Below are positions 17,765 to 25,251 of a DNA stretch of 64,000 bases, in pieces. Each line of letters starts with the position of its first letter. Position 1 is the stretch's first letter. The notes under the pieces are model-generated. The model made no database searches. It was not told where the DNA came from and was given only the letters and a program-made list of their open reading frames with translations. The stretch covers positions 123,851 through 187,850 of the forward strand of contig NZ_JAGGKT010000010.1 of assembly GCF_017873965.1 (NCBI RefSeq), given 5' to 3'. The DNA is from Ammoniphilus resinae. GTDB lineage: Bacteria > Bacillota > Bacilli > Aneurinibacillales > RAOX-1. A program made the translations under genes and the position numbers.

Positions 17765-18538
17765 CTACAACACCCTAACTTTCGTATAGCGGCCATAGGC
17801 CTTGCCATAACGGATCATTTTATGATACATGCGTTGATCTTTCAATTTCATAAAAGGGTGTGGCTCGGGAAGGGTATTGAATTCGAGGATCCATGGCTTA
17901 AAACGGGAATCAAAGGCGATGTCAAGGCCGATTTCTTTAATGGGTGGATACAGTTTTTGCAGATGTAAGGCAGTGGTAAAGCCTATATTTTTTAGGAGAG
18001 CCTTCAGCCGATGACGTTGGAGTTTGGGCAACAAAACATCCACGTACACGCTTTGAGCCCCTTGGCTGCCATTCGTGACAATTTTTCCCCGCTTGGCCAG
18101 TCGGCCGACCATGCCGGTGGTTTCCCATTTGTTCTCTGGGCTCATTTGCACCATGACGCGAAGATCATAAGGTCGTTCTTTGAATCGTGGAAGATGAATG
18201 CCCCTTTGAATCAAATAAGGTCGTTTTCCGGAAAATGCTTGAACATATTTCTCCAGAGATTCATATACAGAAAAGGTGCGAACCTCGGTCCCGGATTGGC
18301 AGCGATAGATCGGGCTACCGCTTCCCCTCGGTTTTTCGATTTTCATCACGCCTATGCCTTTCGACCCCTGATCCGGCTTGATGTAAACCATAGCATGTTG
18401 ACCCAGCATGGCCTGAAGGTTCGCTTTGGTCATTTTTTTGGTTGCCGGCACCCATCCCGCAATTCGGCTATTTTTTAGTAAGGCCTGCGTTTTTTCCCAT
18501 TTGCTGCGAAGATGAAATGAATAGTGCTTCCCTTTCAT
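17765..18538 (-). CDS. YheC/YheD-like ATP-grasp protein
   Basis: A 257-residue ATP-grasp domain of the YheC/YheD (endospore coat-associated) family. Visible parts are the nucleotide-binding loop VYIKPDQGSKGIGVMKI (about 51-67), RPYDLRVMVQ and the metal-binding end EIGLDIAFDS...PWILEFNTLPEPHPF (about 203-228) with Asp and Glu-x-Asn. ATP-grasp enzymes join a carboxylate to an amine through an acyl phosphate. As the first gene of an operon that makes diaminopropionate, it may ligate that amine to another acid. A sigma-K-like promoter lies upstream. Confidence 0.8.
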   Translation of the reverse strand: MKGKHYSFHLRSKWEKTQALLKNSRIAGWVPATKKMTKANLQAMLGQHAMVYIKPDQGSKGIGVMKIEKPRGSGSPIYRCQSGTEVRTFSVYESLEKYVQAFSGKRPYLIQRGIHLPRFKERPYDLRVMVQMSPENKWETTGMVGRLAKRGKIVTNGSQGAQSVYVDVLLPKLQRHRLKALLKNIGFTTALHLQKLYPPIKEIGLDIAFDSRFKPWILEFNTLPEPHPFMKLKDQRMYHKMIRYGKAYGRYTKVRVL

Positions 18539-18555
18539 TCCGAATCACCCCTATT

Positions 18556-18581
18556 TACTATATGGGGTCGGTGCATGGCGT
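18556..18581 (-). promoter_or_regulatory. Sigma-K-like promoter for ATP-grasp-sbnA-sbnB
   Basis: On the minus strand, CATATAGTA matches the sigma-K -10 consensus CATANNNTA exactly, with an AC dinucleotide 15 bp upstream (-35). It ends about 17 bp before the ATG at 18538, and GGGGTGATT lies between as ribosome binding site. This suggests late mother-cell expression. Not tested against background frequency. Confidence 0.5.
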
Positions 18582-18663
18582 GACATTGCGGTTGGCATGG
18601 CCTTGGCATTTTTCTCCATGTGCGCATATACATACATATCGATAACAGGAAGAAGGGGAAAAG

Positions 18664-19872
18664 ATGCGCTCCTCAGAGCATGACTGGAGACAAAAAGCAG
18701 ATGAGGTCACGACCGTGTTCCCATGGTACAAAGACTTGCTGTCCGAAACACCGAAGCGCTTGGAGGATTTTCCGCTGATGACAGCGGAGCTTTTAGAAAA
18801 GCATTATTATACGCAGCCATTAACAGCTCCAGATCACACGCCGCTTCATGTCTATCGGACTTCGGGCACCAGTTCCAACGTCCGAAAGCAGATTTATTAT
18901 TCCGAAGCCGATGATGAAGCTTACGTGAATTTGAAAACGGAAGTATTCCAGCGATTCATCAAACAGGCGGGAATCCAAACAGCCATGGCGGATATGGGAA
19001 CAGGCCATGCGGCAAGTACGGCCTTGAAGATTTTTGATAGATTACATTTGCAGAGCAAAGAGATTTCCTTTCAACTGCCCATTGCGGAGCATGTAAAGCA
19101 ACTGAAAGACTTTAAGCCGGGTCTCTTGTATACGATGCCTTCAATTTTGGATCACCTCGTATCTGCAGCGGATGACCCCGCCGAATTTGGGATCAAGAAA
19201 ATCATTCTCGTGGGAGAGGTTGCAACCGAGCAATGGATCGGGCGAATGGCTCAGCAATTCCGTATTCAGTCGGCCGATATCATGGATACGTATGGATCCA
19301 TCGAGATCGGAACCATCGCCTACTATTCCCATGAACATGACCGGTACATCCTTGTCGATGGCATGGTTGCCGAAGGGATAGAAGCGGAAGCCTTGAATAT
19401 CGAAGTTGATCCACTTCGAGAGAATGAGCGGATTCTGGTCTTAACCTCCTTTGTCAGGAACATGTTCCCCGCCATCCGTTTTGTCACGTATGACGTGGTC
19501 CGCGACTTAAAGCCTGTCCTGATCGAAGGCGAATGGAGGCAAAGCTTTAAGAAACTGGTGAAAAGAGTAGGCACCGAACTGAAGCATGGAGAAAAAATCA
19601 GTCTGTATGATATTGAGGACATCGTGTATCAACATCTTCCTAAGGCAGGCATCCGCGTCAAAGTCAGCGGAAATGCACTAAGTGTTTACATTCAAAGCCC
19701 ATACCTTAAAGATGCCATCAAGCGGCAAATTCAGCATGAGATTGAGCACAAAATCCCTGAGATCGGGCAAATGATTGAGCATAAAATTCTCGATGAAATC
19801 CGTGTCATCGCGGTTCCAATCGGAGAGCAGCTGAATAGGGGAGCCGTTAAAAACAAGAAAATCTACGATTGA
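18664..19872 (+). CDS. PaaK-like adenylate-forming (AMP-binding) enzyme
   Basis: A 402-residue member of the phenylacetate-CoA ligase-like branch of the ANL superfamily. Core motifs are TSGTSS at 66-71 (ATP phosphate loop), YGSIE at 210-214 (A5) and RFVTYDVVRD (A7 region, ribose-binding Asp). The C-terminal domain is short, with a GEKISLYDIEDIV segment. It activates a carboxylate as an acyl-AMP for transfer to CoA or another acceptor. It is transcribed divergently from the ATP-grasp/sbnAB operon with a ~125-bp shared intergenic region. GAAGGGG precedes the ATG. The substrate and acceptor are unknown. Confidence 0.8.
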   Translation: MRSSEHDWRQKADEVTTVFPWYKDLLSETPKRLEDFPLMTAELLEKHYYTQPLTAPDHTPLHVYRTSGTSSNVRKQIYYSEADDEAYVNLKTEVFQRFIKQAGIQTAMADMGTGHAASTALKIFDRLHLQSKEISFQLPIAEHVKQLKDFKPGLLYTMPSILDHLVSAADDPAEFGIKKIILVGEVATEQWIGRMAQQFRIQSADIMDTYGSIEIGTIAYYSHEHDRYILVDGMVAEGIEAEALNIEVDPLRENERILVLTSFVRNMFPAIRFVTYDVVRDLKPVLIEGEWRQSFKKLVKRVGTELKHGEKISLYDIEDIVYQHLPKAGIRVKVSGNALSVYIQSPYLKDAIKRQIQHEIEHKIPEIGQMIEHKILDEIRVIAVPIGEQLNRGAVKNKKIYD

Positions 19873-19873
19873 T

Positions 19874-19938
19874 AACGAAGGGTGAAGTGTTGTCACGCAT
19901 CACCTCAGGGATCAGGCGTCACTCAGAGAACGTCGAAT
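19874..19938. repeat. Dispersed repeat R1, divergent copy
   Basis: GGGTGAAGTGTTGTCACGCATCACC hairpin, then a degenerate right half ending AACGTCGAAT. It begins immediately after the adenylating-enzyme stop codon. Confidence 0.5.
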
Positions 19939-19948
19939 AAAAAGGCAA

Positions 19949-19990
19949 AAATCCCTGATTTCCGTGTTGAGAAATTAGGGATTTATTTCT
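19949..19990 (+). terminator. Terminator (AAATCCCTGATTT family)
   Basis: AAATCCCTGATTTC pairs with GAAATTAGGGATTT and is followed by a T-rich tract. Close relatives end genes at 24.3, 62.9 and 63.7 kb. Confidence 0.7.
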
Positions 19991-19996
19991 TTTCCC

Positions 19997-20020
19997 AGCT
20001 CCTCAAGGGTGGTCGACTCA
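19997..20020. repeat. Remnant of Hol-Tox 5' leader
   Basis: CTCCTCAAGGGTGGTCG is identical to the toxin leader at 7319-7335, and CTCA continues the match. No toxin frame follows, so this is a third trace of the same locus. Confidence 0.5.
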
Positions 20021-20040
20021 CTTCTGTTTACTCCATCAAT

Positions 20041-20096
20041 GGAGGGGAGGGGGGGGCATCCCATCTCTGGGCTAAAGCGTTAGCTTGACAGAGTTG
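20041..20096. repeat. Dispersed repeat R1, right half
   Basis: A G-rich run followed by CATCCCATCTCTGGGCTAAA and GCGTTAGCTTGACAGAG. Confidence 0.5.
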
Positions 20097-20155
20097 CAAA
20101 AATTGGTTGAAATGAATTTTGAGAAGATTTACATTGGCGAGGTGTTATCCTTTTC

Positions 20156-20536
20156 TTATGTTCTATTACAACAAATACAGAATGTTTTTTGAATATATGC
20201 ATCAATTGATGCGTGTGCTAATATTGAATTTGTTATAACTAAACTTTCGAAATCCTCTACTTGATATACTCTCGTTTGTCCTAGTCTTATATTTTCGTTA
20301 ACAATAGGAGTGGTAGAACCTCTTACATTAATCGTTACTCCAAGTTCGCCAGGAACCGGTGTTCCTGAAAACTCAGGATAATGTAAAAATATTAATGTCT
20401 TGTTGTGATTCAATGTAAAATCCCTAAAAATAGGTGAATCATCTTCAGCACGAATAAAAAATGTATAGGGCACTATTGAACCTGAAACTGTATGATTGTC
20501 AATAAAGCAATGACAACCTTGAGGGCGAATACCCAC
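20156..20536 (-). CDS. Possible endospore appendage (Ena/DUF3992-like) protein
   Basis: A 126-residue beta-rich protein starting GTG, 7 nt after AGAGGTG. An N-terminal CHC and a C-terminal CICC flank a core with alternating hydrophobic strands (LGVTINVRGSTTPIV, RVYQVEDFESLVIT). Cysteines at both ends around a small jelly-roll-like core recall the S-type spore appendage proteins, which form disulfide-linked fibres, but the match is by eye only. A sigma-K -10 element (CATATTTTA) lies 25 nt upstream, so mother-cell expression late in sporulation is plausible. A generic spore coat protein is the main alternative. Confidence 0.45.
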   Translation of the reverse strand: MGIRPQGCHCFIDNHTVSGSIVPYTFFIRAEDDSPIFRDFTLNHNKTLIFLHYPEFSGTPVPGELGVTINVRGSTTPIVNENIRLGQTRVYQVEDFESLVITNSILAHASIDAYIQKTFCICCNRT

Positions 20537-20561
20537 TTGAAAACACCTCTTTCATCAGATT

Positions 20562-20570
20562 TAAAATATG
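20562..20570 (-). promoter_or_regulatory. Sigma-K-like -10 element
   Basis: CATATTTTA on the minus strand fits CATANNNTA, 25 nt upstream of the GTG start. No clear -35 was seen at the usual spacing. Confidence 0.4.
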
Positions 20571-20629
20571 TTATTCCTTAAGCAGAAAATTGGTTTGGAC
20601 CGACTTCCCCTGTCAAAAAGTATAAAAAT

Positions 20630-20672
20630 CTTACTAGAATAGCTAGAAGTATTATTCTAACTGACTAGTAAG
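20630..20672. repeat. Long imperfect inverted repeat
   Basis: CTTACTAG (20630-20637) pairs with CTAGTAAG (20665-20672), with inner AGAATA/TATTCT. It has no U-tract on either strand; role unknown. Confidence 0.4.
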
Positions 20673-20692
20673 AGGTTTCTATAGGGTTCCTA

Positions 20693-20743
20693 TGGTCGTA
20701 GACGGTCACTTCACCTCAAAAAAGGGGCCCATCTCTGAGCCTT
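20693..20743. repeat. Dispersed repeat R1, internal-deletion copy
   Basis: GTAGACGGTCACTTCACCTC then AAAAAAGGGGCCCATCTCTGAG. It abuts the 3' end of the EamA transporter gene. Confidence 0.5.
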
Positions 20744-21689
20744 ATGTAAGGGGCATTTCCTCTTTTAGCGGTTGGTTCGTCTTTGATGAAGATTGTTTAT
20801 TTAATGCCAATAATAAGATCATGCCAATAATACAAGCAGTTCCCATCCATTGGAAAAATCCAAAAGGTTCTTTTAACCAAAATACAGTTGTTAAAACAGC
20901 CGAAAGTGGCTCTAAGCTACCTATAAGGCTTGTTTCTTTTGGTGAAAGACTTTCTAAACTTTTAATATAAAAATAAAAGGCAACCATTGTACCCAATACG
21001 ATAACGAATAGTAAGTATAAATAGGTTGCTATCCTCAAGCTTGAGAGGTCGATTTGCCAAGGGGGATGGATAAAGCTAAATGCAAAACCACCAATGATCA
21101 TCGCCCAGCCAACAATGACGAGGGAATTGTAATGCTTTAATAGGGAAACTGCATATAAGGTATAAAAGGCTAGTGCTATTCCTGATAAAATCCCCCAAAC
21201 GATTGCAGGTGTGGGCACGGATAGTTGAGAAATGGAACCGTTTGTTAATAAGAATAAACAACCAATTAAAGTAAGGAGAATATTTAATAAATCTTGTCGT
21301 GTGAAGGCAGATTGTTTTCGCAGGATTAAATAGATGATAATGAATACAGGTGCTAAATATTGTAATAGCGTTGCAACCGCAGCATTACCATGGTGAATCG
21401 ATGCCATGTACGTGTATTGAACGGCTAGCATACCAAGTAATCCGAAAACAATGAGTTGAAACGCTGACCTTCTATTTTTCCATACACCAAATACTTGTGA
21501 ATGGTCTTTTCCAAAAAAATGAACGGTCAAGAGTAAAATACCAGCGATGAGCAAACGTGTCGTGACAAGCCAATTGACATCGATTGCATATTCTTGAAAG
21601 AGCTTTTTTACCACGGTGCCACTCCCGCCCCAAAAGATCGCACCTGTTATAACAAGAAGGAAACCTGTTCTTCTAGCTTGTCTATCCAT
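20742..21689 (-). CDS. EamA/DMT-family transporter
   Basis: A 315-residue membrane protein with ten hydrophobic helices in two EamA repeats (first half from [19 protein letters not shown], second from [16 protein letters not shown]). Drug/metabolite transporters of this type export amino acids or other small metabolites. The ATG at 21689 is preferred because AAGGTGG lies 10 nt upstream; the frame opens 30 nt earlier at an ATG without a ribosome binding site. It has no clear operon partner. The cargo is unknown. Confidence 0.85.
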   Translation of the reverse strand: MDRQARRTGFLLVITGAIFWGGSGTVVKKLFQEYAIDVNWLVTTRLLIAGILLLTVHFFGKDHSQVFGVWKNRRSAFQLIVFGLLGMLAVQYTYMASIHHGNAAVATLLQYLAPVFIIIYLILRKQSAFTRQDLLNILLTLIGCLFLLTNGSISQLSVPTPAIVWGILSGIALAFYTLYAVSLLKHYNSLVIVGWAMIIGGFAFSFIHPPWQIDLSSLRIATYLYLLFVIVLGTMVAFYFYIKSLESLSPKETSLIGSLEPLSAVLTTVFWLKEPFGFFQWMGTACIIGMILLLALNKQSSSKTNQPLKEEMPLT

Positions 21690-21746
21690 GAATGATTCGC
21701 CACCTTGAAATATAATCATCGTGTTATAATGTTAACACCTAATAAA

Positions 21747-21790
21747 ACAGCGACAGTCTAAGACTTTATCCATGACTGCCGCTGTTTTTC
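21747..21790 (-). terminator. Terminator of iclR gene (possibly bidirectional)
   Basis: AACAGCGACAGTC pairs with GACTGCCGCTGTT and is flanked by T-rich sequence on both strands. It lies between the EamA and IclR genes, both on the minus strand, so its main use is to end iclR. Confidence 0.7.
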
Positions 21791-21826
21791 ATTTAATGGA
21801 ACGGGTATTCAATAGATTCTAATTTG

Positions 21827-22618
21827 TTAAGAATCGCCAGCAAAACCCATTTTTCTCGATATATTTCTTGCTGCAAGTACGACATCTTTACTGATGGCAT
21901 CTATATTTCCATCATGGATCCGATGAATGGTACCAGATAAACTGATCGCAGCTTCAGCCTTCCCGAACATATTGAATATGGGCGCAGCAATGCATTTGAC
22001 ACCGAGCACGATTTCTTGCGTATCTACAGCATACCCAACACTCTTGATAACAGGTAATTGCTTCTTTAATTCTGCGAGATCAACAATCGTATAAGGGGTG
22101 AAAGCGTCCATATTCTCTTCTGGAAGTAATTGATTCATTTCTTCATCGGAAAGATAGGCAAGAATCACCTTTCCCATTGCAGTCGCGTGAAAAGGGGCCT
22201 TGGATCCTACTTCATCCTTAAACCGAAGTTGATGGGTTCCTTCCAATACTTCAACGTACGTAATTTCCCCATCTTTTAAGATCCCTAGATTGACCGATTC
22301 TCCATATTTGTGGAGAAGAGCATTCATTTCTGCAAGTGCGGCATTTCGTATGTTGTTTTTTTCAAGAAACTGTTTAGAGAGATCTAGTATCTTCAATCCT
22401 AGACAGTATTTATCATTATTTTCACTTCGAGCGATATATCCTCTATTCTCTAGTGTGGTAATGATTCTAAATAAAGAGGATTTCGGCCGATTCGTTAGTT
22501 CAGCTAGCTCGAGAAGGTTAAGGTTTTCTTTTTCTGCTAATAGTTCAAGCAGATCCAGTGCTTTTTCTATAGAATTTATCGTGTACCGATCATTATTTTT
22601 AAGGTTGTCTGCTACCAT
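21827..22618 (-). CDS. IclR-family transcriptional regulator
   Basis: A 263-residue IclR protein. The N-terminal winged helix starts YTINSIEKALDLLELL, with the recognition helix in RPKSSLFRIITTLENRGYI. The C-terminal effector domain has the GSKAPFHATAMGKVILAYLSD signature (about 138-158) and the VDTQEIVLGVKCIAAPIFN region. These regulators bind aromatic acids, glyoxylate or similar effectors. It is divergent from a PLP aminotransferase gene, whose promoter carries a perfect dyad, so that gene is its likely target. Confidence 0.92.
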   Translation of the reverse strand: MVADNLKNNDRYTINSIEKALDLLELLAEKENLNLLELAELTNRPKSSLFRIITTLENRGYIARSENNDKYCLGLKILDLSKQFLEKNNIRNAALAEMNALLHKYGESVNLGILKDGEITYVEVLEGTHQLRFKDEVGSKAPFHATAMGKVILAYLSDEEMNQLLPEENMDAFTPYTIVDLAELKKQLPVIKSVGYAVDTQEIVLGVKCIAAPIFNMFGKAEAAISLSGTIHRIHDGNIDAISKDVVLAARNISRKMGFAGDS

Positions 22619-22745
22619 GTTACCACCTTTCTTAACTTGAATTTTGAAACCCGAATTTCATTTATTGAAACCATGGTATAATATTGGCGCAAGTTTGTAA
22701 ATAGCAGCAGATAAATTACTCTGTTTAATATTTTGAATATTTGTA

Positions 22746-22774
22746 TTGATATAAAAATTTTACCGTGTTATGAT
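22746..22774 (+). promoter_or_regulatory. Sigma-A promoter of aminotransferase gene
   Basis: TTGATA (22746-22751), 17 bp, TATGAT (22769-22774), with an extended TGT before the -10. The start of transcription would be near 22781. Confidence 0.65.
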
Positions 22775-22785
22775 GAATTCGTTAA

Positions 22786-22805
22786 AATAAAACCTTGGTT
22801 TTATT
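22786..22805. promoter_or_regulatory. Candidate IclR operator
   Basis: AATAAAACC-TT-GGTTTTATT, perfect 9-bp arms, just past the predicted transcription start, where bound repressor would block elongation. A second dyad, TGAAA...TTTCA, lies near 22644 by the iclR start. Confidence 0.5.
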
Positions 22806-22848
22806 AGGTGGATTTTGTGGATTTCAATTGAAAAGGAGAAAAAGCAAA

Positions 22849-24156
22849 ATGAGAACTTTCAACGAGTCAGTTTCCAAAATCGAAGAATCCAAAAAGTATT
22901 TAGCAGGAGGGGTTTCAAGCTTTCTTCGCGGTGCGATGAAACCGATCCCTCTATTTGTGAAAACGGCATCGGGATCCCATGTCATCGATGCAGATGGAAA
23001 TGATTATATAGATTACTTGTTGGCGTACGGTCCGCTCATTTTAGGGCATGCCGATCCCGAGTTAACAGAAAAAACCTATCAGGCAATGAAAAGCGGGAAT
23101 GCTTATGGACTTCAGCATGACGGAGAAATCCTGCTGTCCAAACGTTTAACGGAAGTCCTTCCTTGTGCTGATAAGGTTACCTTTAGTGGATCAGGTACAG
23201 AGGCCGTTATGTTGGCCCTGCGCTTGGCTCGAGCGTACACAAACAGACAGAAGGTGATTCGCTTTCACGGACATTACCATGGTTGGTCTGATGCGATTTT
23301 TACTTCTTTCCCAAGTCCGGATTTGGTAAAGGAGAATAGCGATCAGGCAGACCGTGTCCTTCCAGGTACTTCAGGGCAAAGTGAATCCAGTTTACAAGAC
23401 ATTATCTTATTGCCTTGGAACGATCCGGAAGCACTGAAACAGGCATTAGACATGTATGGGGAGCAAATCGCTGCCATCATAACCGAACCTGTCATGTGTA
23501 ATTCTGGATGTATCCTGCCTAAACCAGGATACCTTGAACAAATGCGAGAGTGGACACAAGAGTTAGGCATTGTTTTGATTTTTGATGAAGTCATTACTGG
23601 ATTCAGACTTGGGATCGGCGGTGCACATGGAAGATTCAATATTAAACCCGACTTGGTTACGATGGGGAAAGCCGTTGCAGGAGGAGTACCGTTAAGTGTT
23701 GTTGCAGGCAAAGAAGAGATCATGGATTTGGTGGCAACAGGACGCGTAAACCATCTTGGTACCATGAATGGGAATACGATGGTCACCGCAGCAGGCTTGG
23801 CTACCATTGATATTCTTTCGAAAAATAACAACGCCGTGTTCGAAAAGATGGAAAGGCTAACGCAGAATCTTGTTTCAGGTCTTCGTGATGTGATGTTGAA
23901 AAATGGTGTAAGGGGAGTCATCAATCAGATTGGACCTGTCTTTCATATGATGTTTATTCAGGAAGATGAAGTACGCGACTTTGCCACTTTCCAAAAAAGG
24001 GATGCTGCCAAATATAGCCTATTTGCAGAAAAGATGCTGGATGAGGGGATTCTCGTTCGTCCAACAGGTCTATGGTATGTGTCCGCGGTTCATTCCGATG
24101 AGGATATTCAGAGAACCATTGAAGGAGCCGACCGTGTTTTACAATCAATGGAGTGA
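22849..24156 (+). CDS. Class III PLP aminotransferase (glutamate-1-semialdehyde aminomutase-like)
   Basis: About 435 residues, fold-type I PLP enzyme. Motifs are SGTEAVMLALRLARAYT (phosphate binding), FHGHYHGWSD, IFDEVITGFR (cofactor-ring Asp) and VTMGKAVAGGVPLS with the PLP lysine. The ATG at 22849 is preferred, with AAAGGAGAAA upstream; an earlier ATG at 22795 overlaps the operator. A hemL role is unlikely, since no haem genes are nearby and an IclR regulator is divergent. Transamination of an amino acid for catabolism is more likely. The substrate is unknown. Confidence 0.85.
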   Translation: MRTFNESVSKIEESKKYLAGGVSSFLRGAMKPIPLFVKTASGSHVIDADGNDYIDYLLAYGPLILGHADPELTEKTYQAMKSGNAYGLQHDGEILLSKRLTEVLPCADKVTFSGSGTEAVMLALRLARAYTNRQKVIRFHGHYHGWSDAIFTSFPSPDLVKENSDQADRVLPGTSGQSESSLQDIILLPWNDPEALKQALDMYGEQIAAIITEPVMCNSGCILPKPGYLEQMREWTQELGIVLIFDEVITGFRLGIGGAHGRFNIKPDLVTMGKAVAGGVPLSVVAGKEEIMDLVATGRVNHLGTMNGNTMVTAAGLATIDILSKNNNAVFEKMERLTQNLVSGLRDVMLKNGVRGVINQIGPVFHMMFIQEDEVRDFATFQKRDAAKYSLFAEKMLDEGILVRPTGLWYVSAVHSDEDIQRTIEGADRVLQSME

Positions 24157-24309
24157 TTCTATTTATCAAATGAAGGATTCGAATTGATCCCACGGTTGCT
24201 GCACTTCGAATTTAAAACACCTGGAATATAAGCAATTACCGAAAACCGTTTCCATTGTACACTGAGTTGCTTAGCAATAGGCCAAAGTTTACCAGCTGCA
24301 GCTCATCCT

Positions 24310-24352
24310 AATCCCTGTTTCTCCTAGAGAAATCAGGGATTTCTTTGTTTTT
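24310..24352 (+). terminator. Terminator (AATCCCTG family)
   Basis: AATCCCTGTTTCTC pairs with GAGAAATCAGGGATT around CTA and is followed by a T-rich tract. It lies ~150 bp after the aminotransferase stop. Confidence 0.7.
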
Positions 24353-24455
24353 TGGACTTGATCATAAAGATTTTTTAACCATTTTTAGGGTTCTAGGTTT
24401 TGTTCGATCCCCAACTGTCATAAATGTTTGAAAACACGAATAGGATAAACTGCAG

Positions 24456-24473
24456 CATGTAACATGTTACATG
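24456..24473. promoter_or_regulatory. Perfect 18-bp palindrome, GntR operator candidate
   Basis: CATGTAACATGTTACATG is self-complementary and lies ~50 bp before the GntR gene. A half-site (TTAACATGTAA) recurs at 24491-24501. Autoregulation of the downstream operon is inferred. Confidence 0.6.
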
Positions 24474-24525
24474 TTTGAAGCAGGAGGTTTTTAACATGTA
24501 AGTATAACGGAAAGCAGGTTATTCC

Positions 24526-25251
24526 ATGCTAAACAAAAAAAGTTTAAGTGAACAAGTTTATGAACTAATTAAGAAAGAAATTATTCTTGACAACCTTAAA
24601 CCTGGAGAAAAGCTCAGCGTGGAAAAGATAAGTAAACACCTCAATGTAAGCAGAACTCCAGTTTCAAATGCTCTTCAGGCCCTTGAACGAGATGGATACG
24701 TGGAGATTGTTCCACAGAGTGGAACTTACGTAAGAGAACTATCTTTAGAAGAAATTAAGGCCATTTATGAGCTTCGTGAAGAAATAGAAGGATTAGTAGC
24801 AAAAATTGCCATCAATAAAGTCGACAGCAAAATACTAGAGGATTACCTTCAAAAGTTCCATCAATTTTTAATCAAGGAAGAAGTGAACGAGGAGGTGTTG
24901 TTGGACTATTTTCAACTTGACCTGGAATTACATGATTATTTACTTCGATTCTGCCCTCAAATCATTCAAAAGGAAACCCGAAATATTATTGACCTAACCA
25001 AACGGAGCAGACGCTTATGTATATTGTATGAGTTAAAAGAAAAGAGCCCAAAAGATCTGATCAAAAAAGAAATCCGAAATCACAGGGAAATTATTGATGC
25101 TTTCCTAGAAAAAGATCTAGATAAAGCCATCTATTATTCGAAACGTGATGTAAGAGAAGCAAAGGAACAAGTTCTCAAGTTTTTTTACTTAGTTCAAGAG
25201 GAGTCATATGAAGCTGTGAAGGAAGAAGAGATAGGAGGATGGTATAATTGA
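24526..25251 (+). CDS. GntR-family (FadR/FCD subgroup) regulator
   Basis: A 241-residue regulator. The GntR winged helix is at residues 1-75 (SEQVYELIKKEIILDNLKPGEKLSVEKISKHLNVSRTPVSNALQAL region). The all-helical FCD effector domain follows, with its usual acidic/His metal-ligand region (about 85-220). It overlaps the M81 peptidase gene (TTGA), so regulator, peptidase, aminotransferase and TRAP transporter probably form one transcript controlled from the palindrome upstream. The effector is probably the transported acid or a breakdown product. Confidence 0.9.
   Translation: MLNKKSLSEQVYELIKKEIILDNLKPGEKLSVEKISKHLNVSRTPVSNALQALERDGYVEIVPQSGTYVRELSLEEIKAIYELREEIEGLVAKIAINKVDSKILEDYLQKFHQFLIKEEVNEEVLLDYFQLDLELHDYLLRFCPQIIQKETRNIIDLTKRSRRLCILYELKEKSPKDLIKKEIRNHREIIDAFLEKDLDKAIYYSKRDVREAKEQVLKFFYLVQEESYEAVKEEEIGGWYN

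Noticed and set aside
18011..18478. 155-codon plus-strand frame opposite the ATP-grasp gene
   Set aside because: Shadow frame; the minus-strand gene has all ATP-grasp motifs and operon context.
23343..23924. 193-codon minus-strand frame inside the aminotransferase gene
   Set aside because: Shadow of a gene with clear catalytic motifs on the plus strand.
22849..24156. hemL (haem biosynthesis) assignment for the class III aminotransferase
   Set aside because: No haem genes nearby, an IclR regulator is divergent, and the family contains many catabolic paralogues.
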